A DNA stretch of 64,000 nucleotides, taken from positions 46,964 to 110,963 of the forward strand of contig DWWU01000012.1 of the NCBI GenBank assembly GCA_019119555.1. The letters are read 5' to 3'. Shown piece by piece: positions 1 through 8,040 of the stretch. The notes under the pieces were generated by a model. The model was not told the origin of the DNA and ran no database searches. It was given only the letters and a program-made list of their open reading frames with translations. Each line of letters opens with the position of its first letter. Positions within the stretch are counted from its first letter, which is position 1. Both the position numbers and the translations under genes were made by a program. This DNA is from Candidatus Fusicatenibacter intestinigallinarum (lineage in GTDB: Bacteria > Bacillota > Clostridia > Lachnospirales > Lachnospiraceae).

Positions 1-227
1 GGAATCTTCCCCGGCGACTCTTTCAGCGATTCCATCTGCTCTTCCAGCTTTGAAAAATGCTCTTCCAGAACGCAGGACAACAGCCCCTGCTTGCTTCCGA
101 AATAATAATACAGCGTAGGCTTTGTCACTCCCGCAGAATCCACAATCTGCTGGACGCCTACCGCATCATATCCTTTTTCATAGAACAGCGTAAGCGCGCT
201 GTCCAGGATTGCCTGTCTGTTATCCAT
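1..227 (-). CDS. TetR-family repressor, truncated by the window edge
   Basis: Only the first 75 or so residues lie in the window; the C-terminal ligand-binding part continues off the left edge. The visible part is a classic TetR DNA-binding domain: an N-terminal helix, then a helix-turn-helix ending in VTKPTLYYYFGSK, the recognition helix signature of the family. The ATG at 225-227 is preceded by a GGGAG ribosome binding site. A palindrome 34 bases upstream is a likely operator, so autoregulation or control of a divergent target is probable. The ligand cannot be told from this part. Confidence 0.85.
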   Translation of the reverse strand, partial: MDNRQAILDSALTLFYEKGYDAVGVQQIVDSAGVTKPTLYYYFGSKQGLLSCVLEEHFSKLEEQMESLKESPGKI

Positions 228-260
228 TTCATGTCTCCCTGTCGTCTGCTTTTCGTATAT

Positions 261-276
261 TATACCAATCGGTATA
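261..276. promoter_or_regulatory. Probable TetR operator
   Basis: Inverted repeat TATACC-AATC-GGTATA lies immediately upstream of the TetR start. Short palindromes of this kind upstream of TetR genes are usually the dimer's binding site. Its position overlaps where the repressor's own promoter would be. Confidence 0.55.
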
Positions 277-547
277 GAAGAAGTCAATAAAGATTTTATG
301 ATAAATCGTTGTTTTTTATGCGAATTTCATAAAATTTTGGACAAATTCCCGCAGCCATTCTGCTGACAGAGGCAGAAGTACACATTAATCCTTTCCGCCA
401 GAGACAGAAGTGCAGATTCAGAGACAAAAAAAGCGTCCGAAAACACCTTCTTCGCCGTCCGGTCCGGATCCGCCATACCGGCAGAATCCACATCCGGAGT
501 ATCTGCGAAAAGATGTCTTTTCAGACGCTTCTGTTCCATTTCGTTAT

Positions 548-587
548 ATATGTGTAACAGTTCAGCCCGCTGAACTGTTACACATAT
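548..587. repeat. REP-like palindrome, short form
   Basis: Near-perfect inverted repeat with 19-bp arms (ATATGTGTAACAGTTCAGC) and a 2-base loop. It is one of the longest-armed members of the dispersed GTAACAGTTCAGC family in this window and lies just past the hydrolase stop codon. Confidence 0.85.
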
Positions 588-608
588 TTTTCTGCTGCTG
601 CCGCACGG

Positions 609-2246
609 TCATTCCTGAAGGAATACCTCTGCATACTGTACGCCAAAGAGATTTGCCTCGTCATGGCTGTTCATATAGATGTCCACATGTCCGTAAGGCG
701 TTCCTCTGTCTTCCACAGTAAACACCTGACCTCCGATATTCAGCTTTGTGCCGAAAGGCAGTCCTGCGATCGCCACGGTACGGCCCTGCGTCGGCTCTGT
801 TCCCGAGGCAGTGGGACCTCCCGACCATTTGCCGCAGCAGATTTCACAGTTGCAGTAAGCGGTCAGCTTGAATTTTCCCAGATAGCTGCCGCCTGGCTGC
901 ACATAATTCTCGCCGCTGTTGATGGTAATCGCACCCGGATCCTCCTGGATCACACGCACTGCGTATCCGGTGGAACGACTGTAATTATAGTCGGAGACAA
1001 TAATACCCGTCGTCGAACTGCTAGCATGAATCACTTTTCCGTCGCCCATATAGATCATCACATGATAGATATAACCGTTGTCTCTCTGATAGAACACCAG
1101 GTCGCCCGGCCGTGCCTCTTCCAGAGAGATTTTCTCCCCTGCATTGGCCTGTTCCCTGGAAGTACGGGGAAGTGTATAACCAAAATTCGCAAAGATCTGC
1201 TGTACAAATCCGGAACAGTCCGCCCCATTGGTCAGGCTGGTGCCTCCCCACACATACGGATTTCCCAGAAACTGCTGCGCGTACGTCAGGACAGAATTGC
1301 GAAACGCACTTGTGGACTGCACGACTTTCACCGTATCATAGGAATAGGTGTAGGCCTCATTATCCCAGGGATCTACCAGCATTTCCCCCAGCAGATAGCT
1401 GTCCTCACCGGCCGTTTTCACTGCCTGGCCCGCCGCTTCTCCCATCAGCAGATACTGCCTGCTGACAAAACCGCGTACGTCCCCGGACTCAATAAACACC
1501 CATTCCGATTCCGGATCTGCAATGACGTAACATAAACCGTTTTTCGGAATCGTTCCGACGATCCGATAAGACGTTCCTTTTCTTTCCCGGACATTCAGAT
1601 ATGTATTCACCTGCACCAGAGCATACTGTTTTTCGATTGTATGAAACAGCCACGGCGTATTCTCAACACTCACTTTCGACGGCACAATCACGGTCGCCGG
1701 TGCGGACGGCTGCTGCAGCGGCTCTTCCTCCGGCGCCGGCGTGGTTTCCGGCGTCGGCGTCGCTTCCGGCGTCGGTGTTGCCTCTGGTGTTGGCGTCGCT
1801 TCCGGCGTCGGTGTTGCCTCCGGTGTTGGCGTCGCTTCCGGCGTCGGCGTTGCCTCCGGTGTTGGCGTCGCTTCTGGTGTCGGCGTTGCTTCTGGTATCG
1901 GCGTTGCTTCTGGTGTCGGCGTCGCTTCCGGTGTTGTCTCCGGTGTCGGCGTCGCTTCCGGTGTCGTTTCCGGCGCTGGCGTTGTCTCCGGTGCCGGTAC
2001 CGCCTCCGGCGTCGACGCTGTCTCCGGCTCAGCCGTTTCCATATCAGACCCGGATGTTTCGACAGACTTCTGTTCCTCAGACACCAGGGATTTTTCCGTC
2101 TGTATTTCCTGAGAAACAACCGCATCTTTTCCAGGCGGTGCAGCAAACACAGACATCGGGGTTCCAAGCATTGCAACAAGGGCGCTGATAAAAGCGATCC
2201 GTACCAGCCTTGCCCTCTTTTCTCCCAATCTGTTCCAGTGAATCAT
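609..2246 (-). CDS. Secreted NlpC/P60 peptidoglycan hydrolase with SH3 and 3D domains
   Basis: 545 aa. An N-terminal basic region and hydrophobic segment ending near VFAAPPG look like a signal peptide. A long Pro/Thr/Glu/Ala tract of TPEA-type repeats follows (about residues 75-175), then a bacterial SH3 domain (around 205-270). The NlpC/P60 catalytic domain (around 315-430) carries the Cys motif [10 protein letters not shown] and the His motif near [13 protein letters not shown]-terminal 3D domain holds the Asp motif VEDRG and the Cys-rich [13 protein letters not shown]. The family cleaves the D-Glu to diamino acid bond of cell wall stem peptides outside the cell; the SH3 part binds wall and the PTE tract is a spacer. 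The upstream region is dense in palindromes and no clear promoter was found. Confidence 0.9.
   Translation of the reverse strand: MIHWNRLGEKRARLVRIAFISALVAMLGTPMSVFAAPPGKDAVVSQEIQTEKSLVSEEQKSVETSGSDMETAEPETASTPEAVPAPETTPAPETTPEATPTPETTPEATPTPEATPIPEATPTPEATPTPEATPTPEATPTPEATPTPEATPTPEATPTPEATPTPETTPAPEEEPLQQPSAPATVIVPSKVSVENTPWLFHTIEKQYALVQVNTYLNVRERKGTSYRIVGTIPKNGLCYVIADPESEWVFIESGDVRGFVSRQYLLMGEAAGQAVKTAGEDSYLLGEMLVDPWDNEAYTYSYDTVKVVQSTSAFRNSVLTYAQQFLGNPYVWGGTSLTNGADCSGFVQQIFANFGYTLPRTSREQANAGEKISLEEARPGDLVFYQRDNGYIYHVMIYMGDGKVIHASSSTTGIIVSDYNYSRSTGYAVRVIQEDPGAITINSGENYVQPGGSYLGKFKLTAYCNCEICCGKWSGGPTASGTEPTQGRTVAIAGLPFGTKLNIGGQVFTVEDRGTPYGHVDIYMNSHDEANLFGVQYAEVFLQE
1733..2020 (-). repeat. 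Low-complexity Thr-Pro-Glu-Ala coding repeat
   Basis: Tandem 12-base-scale units encode alternating TPEA and TPET motifs inside the NlpC/P60 gene. Such tracts vary in length by slippage and act as flexible wall-spanning spacers. The matching open frames on the other strand and in other frames are artefacts of the periodicity. Confidence 0.85.
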
Positions 2247-2282
2247 ATCTTCTTCTCCTCCGATCTTATAGATCCATTATAT

Positions 2283-2310
2283 ATAACAGTTCAGCCAGCC
2301 GAACTGTTAT
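2283..2310. repeat. REP-like palindrome, short form
   Basis: ATAACAGTTC and GAACTGTTAT arms separated by AGCCAGCC. It lies upstream of the hydrolase gene and is followed by three unrelated palindromes. Confidence 0.8.
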
Positions 2311-2330
2311 CGCATCCGTCCAGAAACAAA

Positions 2331-2456
2331 GAGTTCCGCTCGCGGAACTCTCGCGCCGACCGCAGTCGCTTTAGCGACAGATTTCTGCTTCGCGCAAGTG
2401 CGCATCCCGCGGAACGTTTTAATATAACAGGAAACACAGTTTCCTGTTATATTAAA
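2331..2456. repeat. Cluster of three further palindromes
   Basis: Three inverted repeats lie in 126 bases: GAGTTCCGC/GCGGAACTC (2331-2350), GTCGC/GCGAC (2365-2378), and an 18-bp-arm hairpin at 2418-2456 whose arms contain ATATAACAGGAAAC. The last overlaps the TatD stop codon. None is followed by a clear T run on the minus strand, so they are not textbook terminators. They may cause transcript processing or partial termination between tatD and the hydrolase gene. Confidence 0.7.
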
Positions 2457-3246
2457 AATCGCTTTGCAATGGGCCGGATGCGTCTTTCAGAAACAGTCGT
2501 ACCGCGTTCTCTTCTGTCTTTCGGGTGACCTCCTCCGGCGACAGACGCTTGATTTCTGCAATCTGCTGTACCACCAGCGGAAGGTTCAGCGAAGAGTTTC
2601 TCCTGCCCCGATAGGGCTCCGGAGCAAGGTACGGGCTGTCCGTCTCCAGCAGAAGCCTCTCCAGAGGCGCGTACTCCACCACCTCCCGGAGCTTGCGGCC
2701 ATTCTTAAATGTGATCACGCCTCCGATACCCAGATACAGTCCCATATTCAGATATTCTCTCGCCATCTCTTTCGAGTAGGAAAAGCAATGAAGAACGCCC
2801 CCGATCTCTCCGGCACGGCAGTCCTTCATCACCTGAAGGGTATCCGCCGCCGCGTCTCTGCTGTGAATAATAACCGGAAGCTTTTCTTCCCTGGCAAGCT
2901 CCAGCTGACGTTCAAACCAGTAGCGCTGCGCCTGGTGATCTTCCCTGTTCCAGTAATAGTCCAGACCGATTTCTCCTACCGCCACTGTCTTTTCCAGACG
3001 GCAGAGTTCTCTTATCTTATCCACCACCGCTTCATTCATACCGCCTACCTCGTCCGGATGAATTCCTGCGGCGCCGTAGATAAACGGATAGGCTTCCATC
3101 AGTTCTCTCGTTTTGTCCAGTGATTCCAGATCCGCGCAGACATTGATAATGCGGCCGATTCCATGCGCTTCCATGGAATTCAGCAGCTCTTCCCTGTCGC
3201 CGTCAAACTTTTCATCGTCATAATGAGCATGTGTTTCAAAAATCAT
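2452..3246 (-). CDS. tatD: TatD-family metal-dependent deoxyribonuclease
   Basis: 264 aa, the usual length for the family. The N-terminal metal-binding motif ETHAHYD (His6 and His8), the GEIGLDYYW motif with its metal-ligand Glu, HSRDA, LHCFS and the late ETDSPYLAP motif are all present, so the TIM-barrel amidohydrolase fold and active site look complete. TatD proteins are cytoplasmic Mg/Mn-dependent 3'-5' exonucleases active in DNA repair and turnover. The ATG at 3246 has a weak AAAG ribosome binding site, and a good sigma-A promoter lies about 170 bases upstream. It is conserved housekeeping and probably marks the backbone beside the accessory region. Confidence 0.92.
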   Translation of the reverse strand: MIFETHAHYDDEKFDGDREELLNSMEAHGIGRIINVCADLESLDKTRELMEAYPFIYGAAGIHPDEVGGMNEAVVDKIRELCRLEKTVAVGEIGLDYYWNREDHQAQRYWFERQLELAREEKLPVIIHSRDAAADTLQVMKDCRAGEIGGVLHCFSYSKEMAREYLNMGLYLGIGGVITFKNGRKLREVVEYAPLERLLLETDSPYLAPEPYRGRRNSSLNLPLVVQQIAEIKRLSPEEVTRKTEENAVRLFLKDASGPLQSDF

Positions 3247-3333
3247 TGCATTCTTTCCTGCCTCAATGTGTATTTGTGGGATTCTGCCTTATCGCATCCT
3301 TTTCTTACGACCGGCGCAGCAAGTACACAGGCC

Positions 3334-3387
3334 GTTACCGTTCCGTCAGGTCTGTGCACTCACTCCACAGACCTGCTGAATCGTTAC
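3334..3387. repeat. REP-like palindrome, long form
   Basis: The outer arms GTTACCGTTCCG and TGAATCGTTAC match the GTAACAGTTCAGC family. The apex is extended by a second perfect stem, CAGGTCTGTG/CACAGACCTG, around CACTCACTC. It lies in the untranslated leader of tatD. Confidence 0.75.
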
Positions 3388-3413
3388 ATGGATACTTTTA
3401 CTATAATAAATTT

Positions 3414-3443
3414 ATTATACGACGTAATGGTTGAAACCGTCAA
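3414..3443 (-). promoter_or_regulatory. Sigma-A-type promoter of tatD
   Basis: On the minus strand: -35 TTGACG (3438-3443), an 18-base spacer, and -10 TATAAT (3414-3419). Near-consensus hexamers with correct spacing predict transcription starting near 3407, leaving a leader of about 160 bases. Confidence 0.75.
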
Positions 3444-3500
3444 TTGCCGCAGGGAAATTTAACACTTGTCACACCGTGGGCAGCTCCCTTGTTTCATGTG

Positions 3501-3547
3501 ACCAAAAAAAGAACCGCCCGGCGGCTGAACTGCCTACCGAACGGTTC
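3501..3547 (-). terminator. Intrinsic terminator after the carboxylesterase gene
   Basis: Read leftward, GAACCG(T/G)TCGG pairs with CCGGGCGGTTC around a loop containing CAGTTCAGCC, followed by seven T. It sits about 55 bases after the carboxylesterase stop. Confidence 0.8.
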
Positions 3548-3600
3548 CTCAAAAAACATGGCGTCTTTCGCCATCTGAATGATATCGCAAAGGGATACTT

Positions 3601-4968
3601 TCATTCTCCTGTTGCATGACTGTTGCGCATCGTCTCATAGAGCTTTTCCATGCTGACGTCTCCCATATGAGAGGCTCCTTCTCCAAGACGCATCACTTCA
3701 GCCTGTCCTTCCGCCTGGGGCTCCCACCTGGCAAGATCGGATCCATTGGGATTTCCTGTCTTCGCAAAGTTGGTCAGATAAGAAACCATCTCTTCACTCA
3801 GCTGTCTGTCCTTTTCCGCAAACGGCCGCCAGCAGTTGTCCAGCGTTCCGAACCAGTACCACAGATCACTGCTGTGCCATGCGCCTTCCTCATCCCCTGG
3901 AAGCTGTCTGTCGAAAAACCAGGTGTAGCTGGAAGAATACTTCCATTTCGCCTGCAGGCTGCACCAGTCTCTGGCCATCTGAAAGACAATCGGCGGAACG
4001 ATATCTTCGCTTGTGCTTCCCGCCATATACGGAATATCCAGAAATTCTCCGCTTTGAACGGCTTCCGCGCCGGACATGGGAATCATATGGCCGTCGATAC
4101 ACGGCATGCAGGTCAGCCCCATCCCCTGATGCCCTTTGTTTACCTGATCCCAGGCCTGGAACAACTGTTCCACAGGAAGTTCCCGGAAGCTTTGCAGGGT
4201 CTGGCATCCGGCCGTCTGCATCACTTCCTTCCAGTAACCGTACGTTTCCTCTGCTCTGGAAGTTTTTCCAAACTCCTCGCTGACGCCTCCGCCGCTGCTC
4301 ATGACAGCCTTTGCAATCAGCCCCTTCGTCAGGGGGCTGAGACAAAGCTGCTGAACACTCATAGCCCCGGCACTCTGCCCCATCACAGTAATGTTTTCCG
4401 GATCTCCGCCGAAGGAACGAATGTTATCCCGCACCCATTGAATCGCGGCAAGCTGGTCATACAGTCCGTAATTTCCCGTATGCCCGGCCTCCTGCTCCAG
4501 TTCCGGCAGGCATGCAAATCCCAGCGGACCCAGGCGGTAATTGATCGTCACTGCAATCACGCCTTTTTCCGGCCAGACCGGACCGTCGAAATGCTTTTCA
4601 TGGCCGCAGCCTCCGGCGAACGCACCGCCGTGGATATAAAGCAGCACCGGAAGATTTTCTCCGCCGTCAGGCGCCCAGATATTCAGAAACAGGCAGTCTT
4701 CACTGTACGTGTAAGTCTCCCCTTTCCGGAACTCATTATAATAAAAAGCCCTTCCCGGCATCTGATCTTCCGGATGAAAAGCTCTTGACTGATACGAGCA
4801 GTTTCCGTAAGCGGAAGCATCGTAAACACCGTCCCAATGTGTCACGATCTCCGGATATTTCCAGCGCTCTGCCGTCGCATAACGGATTCCTTTGTAAGCC
4901 GTAACTCCGGGCACAGGACCCGAAGTTCCGCGGATTTCTCCGCAGGGAGTTTTGATCACTGAATTCAT
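3601..4968 (-). CDS. Type-B carboxylesterase (alpha/beta hydrolase)
   Basis: 455 aa from the ATG at 4968, chosen because AAAGGAG precedes it by nine bases; an upstream in-frame start lacks a site. The oxyanion-hole motif YIHGGAF (about 111-117), the nucleophile elbow GQSAGA (Ser199), the EDCLFLNIWAP signature and a late GAWHSSDL segment with the probable catalytic His place it in the carboxylesterase type B family. Members hydrolyse carboxylic esters in the cytoplasm; the natural substrate cannot be read from sequence. It is monocistronic, with its own promoter (5058-5086) and terminator (3501-3547). Confidence 0.9.
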   Translation of the reverse strand: MNSVIKTPCGEIRGTSGPVPGVTAYKGIRYATAERWKYPEIVTHWDGVYDASAYGNCSYQSRAFHPEDQMPGRAFYYNEFRKGETYTYSEDCLFLNIWAPDGGENLPVLLYIHGGAFAGGCGHEKHFDGPVWPEKGVIAVTINYRLGPLGFACLPELEQEAGHTGNYGLYDQLAAIQWVRDNIRSFGGDPENITVMGQSAGAMSVQQLCLSPLTKGLIAKAVMSSGGGVSEEFGKTSRAEETYGYWKEVMQTAGCQTLQSFRELPVEQLFQAWDQVNKGHQGMGLTCMPCIDGHMIPMSGAEAVQSGEFLDIPYMAGSTSEDIVPPIVFQMARDWCSLQAKWKYSSSYTWFFDRQLPGDEEGAWHSSDLWYWFGTLDNCWRPFAEKDRQLSEEMVSYLTNFAKTGNPNGSDLARWEPQAEGQAEVMRLGEGASHMGDVSMEKLYETMRNSHATGE

Positions 4969-5017
4969 GCAGATTTCTCCTTTCTTTTGCACGTTTCCCG
5001 GCATTTCCAATCTCTTC

Positions 5018-5045
5018 GTAACAGTTCAGCCCGCTGAGCTGTTAC
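5018..5045. repeat. REP-like palindrome, short form
   Basis: GTAACAGTTCAGC-CC-GCTGAGCTGTTAC with one mismatch between the arms. It lies in the leader of the carboxylesterase transcript, between promoter and ribosome binding site. Confidence 0.85.
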
Positions 5046-5057
5046 ATGTCTTCTGTA

Positions 5058-5086
5058 ATTATAACATCCGCACCACCGATTGTCCA
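5058..5086 (-). promoter_or_regulatory. Sigma-A-type promoter of the carboxylesterase gene
   Basis: On the minus strand: -35 TGGACA (5081-5086), a 17-base spacer, and -10 TATAAT (5058-5063). It predicts a transcript that starts just before the REP palindrome at 5018-5045. Confidence 0.65.
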
Positions 5087-5177
5087 TCAAACCGCCGGGA
5101 AATTCGCACATGCGAGACAATGCGAACCCTCTCAGAGCGAGCGCTACACGAAATTTCAGTCACACTCCGGATCCTTC

Positions 5178-5762
5178 TCAGAGAAGTTCTCCGTTTTCTT
5201 TGCAGTACAGATAATCCCGCTCAAACTGCGGACGTGCAACGAAGTTAAACGAGATATCGGTAATCTTTCCCTGATCATCTCTGTCGATTCCGAAAAATAC
5301 AACCGTTGCATCCTCTGCCGCACTCAGGCTTGTATCGGTAACCGCACGAAAATAACGGTCCGGCGTCTCCGGGTGAAGAGTAAGTTTTCCTGTATCAATC
5401 AGAAACTGTATTTCTTCCCCCATATCATCGCCAGCCTGCCAGATTCCACGGGGTCTGCTGATCTGTTCATACTCGTCGCCGCTCAGATGCAGATGATTTT
5501 CCTGGAAAAACTTTCTGTCATTGGGGTAAGGATAATGCTTCCCATCCAGCGTATCTATCTTAAAATAATCTCCGGGCTGCGCCGTCTGGCCCTGGCCGTC
5601 CTTTGCCTCCAGGCTGAACAGTTCATAATGTCCATCCGCATGTTTTCGGATCGCACCCTCCTGAATCAGCTGCCGTTCCATTTCGCTGTTTTCCCCAAGG
5701 CAATACGCTTTGACGATTTTTCTCCCGCCGTTCGTTTTGTTCGCTTTTACTGCATATCTCAT
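5178..5762 (-). CDS. Uncharacterised 194-aa cytoplasmic protein
   Basis: I do not recognise this protein. There is no signal peptide or membrane segment. The N-terminal 45 residues are basic and look like a small folded unit. A central PGDYFKIDTLDGKHYP segment followed by DRKFFQENH recalls the PGDY/PGDW-type module of some phage-associated small proteins, but that is only a resemblance. The C-terminal part (about 135-190) is rich in beta-type sequence and Asp/Arg. The ATG at 5762 has GGAAGGAG upstream. It has its own extended -10 promoter, so it need not belong to the conjugation operon that ends 240 bases upstream. Confidence 0.65.
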   Translation of the reverse strand: MRYAVKANKTNGGRKIVKAYCLGENSEMERQLIQEGAIRKHADGHYELFSLEAKDGQGQTAQPGDYFKIDTLDGKHYPYPNDRKFFQENHLHLSGDEYEQISRPRGIWQAGDDMGEEIQFLIDTGKLTLHPETPDRYFRAVTDTSLSAAEDATVVFFGIDRDDQGKITDISFNFVARPQFERDYLYCKENGELL

Positions 5763-5897
5763 TTTCCGTATGCTCCTTCCAATATTTTTCTTTCTTACTA
5801 TAGTCGCGGCTCCTCATTGTTCGCCTCCGGCTCCGGTTTGCCAGGTGGACCGAACTGGTATAAGCCGGGCTTTTCCCCGGATGGATTGCGTGTTCAC

Positions 5898-5926
5898 ATT
5901 ATACCATGAATCTCATTTGCTTAAAA
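5898..5926 (-). promoter_or_regulatory. Extended -10 promoter of the 194-aa gene
   Basis: Minus strand TGGTATAAT carries the TGn extension directly before a perfect -10 (5898-5903). The -35 TTTTAA at a 17-base spacing is weak, as is usual for extended -10 promoters. It gives a leader of roughly 130 bases. Confidence 0.55.
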
Positions 5927-5954
5927 CAGGAATCCCATAAATCTGAAACGCGGT

Positions 5955-6000
5955 GTTATAGTTCCGCCAGGTCCTTGGATTCACTACACAGATGTTCTGT
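5955..6000. repeat. Degenerate long-form REP
   Basis: GTTATAGTTCCGCCAGG, then TCCTTGGATTCACTACACAGA, follows the layout of the long REP at 3334-3387 but with several arm mismatches. It runs into the stop codon of the AAA ATPase gene. Confidence 0.45.
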
Positions 6001-7331
6001 CACTCCGGGACCATTTCGATCTGAATGTTCTCCACATCTCCGTTCAGGTTGACCCGTCTGCCTTTATAGCGCTCCGGATTGCGCTCATATACGGTGGCAT
6101 TGAGCAGCGCTTCACGAACGGCATCCCTGACCCCGCGGGCGCCGTAATTACTGTGCTGCTTTTTCAGCTGAACCATCAGCTTTTCATCCATGTGGTTCAG
6201 AGTCATGTCATAATTATCCAGCTCTTCTGTCACAAATTTTAAGATAATGTCTGTAAGCCCGTCTCCCGAAAATGGCTGGAAGGCAAGACAGTTTGTAATT
6301 TTCCCTGCAATCTCAGGATGGCCGCAGGCTCTGGAGAGCGCATCCCGGCAGATTTCTTTTTTCCGGAAGGACGACGCTGCGTTATACTCCTTCATATTGA
6401 TCGGAAGGTTGCTGGTGATCACAAAAATCACATGACTCAAATCAATGGACGGTGAATTATCCGCCAGATGTACCACTCCTGTGCTGAACGCCTCCATCAG
6501 ACCTGTCCAGATTCGGTCGGTGGCTTTTTCAATCTCGTCAAGCAGATACACCTGATACGGATTTTTCCGTATCGGTTCAAAGATTGTAGGATCCTTGTAT
6601 CCCACATAGGAGGGCGGCGCTCCGAAAAAGCGGTTCACGGAATGCTCTCCCACAAATTCATTCAATGCAATCTGCTGCAGCCCATAGGTGACATGGGTCA
6701 GCTTCGTCAATGCCTCCGGCAGTTTCCGTCCTGTCTCTGTCTTTCCGACTCCGGTGGGACCAAACAGAAGAATCACAGTGACTTCCGGCTTTTTCCGTCT
6801 GAGGCTGCCTGCAATCAGCTCGCTGATCCGGGTGATCGCTTCATCCTGCCCGTAAATATCTTTTTTCAGTTCCTCCGCCAGCTCATCCGGCCAGACGATC
6901 CGCTTTTCTTCCTGTTCTTCCAGTCTGCGCACCTTTTCCCGATCCACCATCTCATGTCTTCCTGCCGTTTTTCTCTGTGTATTCCGGCTGCTGTCGGACA
7001 GATTTCCAGGCAGTCTGCGGAGCGGTTCTTCCACCATATAATTCCATATTTTTCCGCTGCCTGAAAGCTGAAGCTCACCTCCCTTTGTTTCCGGCCGGTA
7101 AGTCAGCAGCAGGTCTGCCTGCCGCAGATTCTCCGGCCATACAACTGTGCCGATTTTTTTTACGGTCCGCGCGGAAAAATCCTGATGATAAATGGAAATG
7201 CGGTTTACTCCGGAGACACCGCGAATCACTTTTTTCACTTCGCCTGTCCCGTCCATCCGTATCACCGGGATAATTTTTTCGGCGTTTCCGTTCAGACCGA
7301 CCGCTATCCACTCACGACTTAAATCCCTCAT
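6000..7331 (-). CDS. ClpA/ClpB-like AAA+ ATPase with a novel N-terminal domain
   Basis: 443 aa. Residues 1-110 form an unrecognised beta-rich domain, followed by a charged linker. From about 150 it matches the second AAA+ module of ClpA/ClpB: Walker A GPTGVGKT (191-198), the pore-loop region GAPPSYVGYKD (237-247), Walker B VYLLDEIEKA (261-270), sensor-1 FVITSNLP and a C-terminal small domain with NYGARGVRDAV. Clp D2 modules form hexamers that thread proteins. No ClpP-binding loop is obvious. It is the last gene of the E2/JAB/E1 operon, 10 bases after the YARHG gene, with AGGAGG upstream. I infer remodelling of a modified target; a disaggregase role is equally possible. Confidence 0.8.
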   Translation of the reverse strand: MRDLSREWIAVGLNGNAEKIIPVIRMDGTGEVKKVIRGVSGVNRISIYHQDFSARTVKKIGTVVWPENLRQADLLLTYRPETKGGELQLSGSGKIWNYMVEEPLRRLPGNLSDSSRNTQRKTAGRHEMVDREKVRRLEEQEEKRIVWPDELAEELKKDIYGQDEAITRISELIAGSLRRKKPEVTVILLFGPTGVGKTETGRKLPEALTKLTHVTYGLQQIALNEFVGEHSVNRFFGAPPSYVGYKDPTIFEPIRKNPYQVYLLDEIEKATDRIWTGLMEAFSTGVVHLADNSPSIDLSHVIFVITSNLPINMKEYNAASSFRKKEICRDALSRACGHPEIAGKITNCLAFQPFSGDGLTDIILKFVTEELDNYDMTLNHMDEKLMVQLKKQHSNYGARGVRDAVREALLNATVYERNPERYKGRRVNLNGDVENIQIEMVPE

Positions 7332-7341
7332 ATGGCTCCTC

Positions 7342-8028
7342 CTACAAATAAGTGCTTAACAGCTCAACATTTGCTTTCTCATACTCGTTAAATTCACTCA
7401 CGATCTGTTCATCCGACTTTCCTTCCACAGGCTCATACCAGCTCTGCGCGCCAAAGTATTCCGCATTTGTCCGGGACTGAAAAACTCTTCCGTGTCTTGC
7501 GTAAATCTCGTTGATTCTCAGCTGGATTTCATCGTGGGAATAATTTTCCACCTCAGACGCATCCAGATACCTCACGTCGCTCTCCGGCAGAAGATATCCG
7601 GATTTCTCCGCGGCTTCTTCCGCGCTCACATTGGATGTATCGCTGTTTTCCGGAGAAACTTCTGCGGAATCTCCGTTTCCAAACACCGCTTGCATATAGC
7701 TGGAAATCGTCTGCTCCTCAGCAGAGATATGACTCCGGTTATAGACAAACGCCCCGATAACCGACAGAATCACCGCCGCTGCCAGGATCCAGCCCCACGG
7801 AATTCTCCGGCTCCGCCGTCTGGCAGGCGCAGCATTCCGGACGGTACCACGGCTATTCTGCGACGCGGCCATACTTCCGGACCGGACCGCCGTGCCGCGG
7901 GAGACTGAACGGTTCTCGGTTCTGTTCATACGGCGGTCCGCCTCCTGCTGGGATACATTGTCCACCGTAAGTCTTCCGGTTTGATCGTCTCTGTAATATC
8001 GTTTTCCGTTAATCAGACAGTATCCCAT
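7342..8028 (-). CDS. YARHG-domain single-span membrane protein
   Basis: 228 aa. It begins with a short cytoplasmic module containing GYCLINGKRYYRDD, followed by an Arg/Ser-rich disordered stretch. One membrane helix (about residues 92-112, GWILAAAVILSVIGAFVY) is flanked by RRRSRR, so the C-terminal half should be outside. That half ends in a YARHG domain (INEIYARHGRVF), a small extracellular module common in Firmicutes membrane and kinase proteins. It is 12 bases after the E1 stop, within the conjugation operon. The combination suggests a membrane anchor or sensor for the system. Confidence 0.82.
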   Translation of the reverse strand: MGYCLINGKRYYRDDQTGRLTVDNVSQQEADRRMNRTENRSVSRGTAVRSGSMAASQNSRGTVRNAAPARRRSRRIPWGWILAAAVILSVIGAFVYNRSHISAEEQTISSYMQAVFGNGDSAEVSPENSDTSNVSAEEAAEKSGYLLPESDVRYLDASEVENYSHDEIQLRINEIYARHGRVFQSRTNAEYFGAQSWYEPVEGKSDEQIVSEFNEYEKANVELLSTYL

Positions 8029-8040
8029 TTCTTTTCCTCC

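Larger units (their letters stand above)
228..608. other. Non-coding stretch between TetR and the NlpC/P60 gene
   Basis: Holds the TetR operator (261-276) and a REP-like palindrome (548-587). A long-range inverted repeat is also present: AGCGTC near 433 pairs with GACGCT near 525 across about 85 bases, next to a run of seven A at 426-432. Read leftward this gives a stem followed by a T run and may be the terminator of the hydrolase gene. Short open frames here have no ribosome binding site and I do not call them genes. Confidence 0.5.
3247..3600. other. Intergenic region with promoter, long REP and terminator
   Basis: No gene seen. It contains the tatD promoter (3414-3443), a long-form REP palindrome in the tatD leader (3334-3387), and the terminator of the carboxylesterase gene (3501-3547). 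Confidence 0.7.

Noticed and set aside
327..539. Small 70-aa frame on the minus strand before the TetR gene
   Set aside because: No ribosome binding site, and it runs through a long-range stem and A/T run that looks like a terminator.
1733..2020. Possible CRISPR array
   Set aside because: Repeats are about 12 bases, contiguous and in frame with a coding tract; there are no spacers and no cas genes in the window.
1641..2528. Arg/Cys-rich and Val-Ala-Ser-Gly repeat frames on both strands
   Set aside because: Periodic artefacts of the TPEA coding repeat in the NlpC/P60 gene, not separate proteins.
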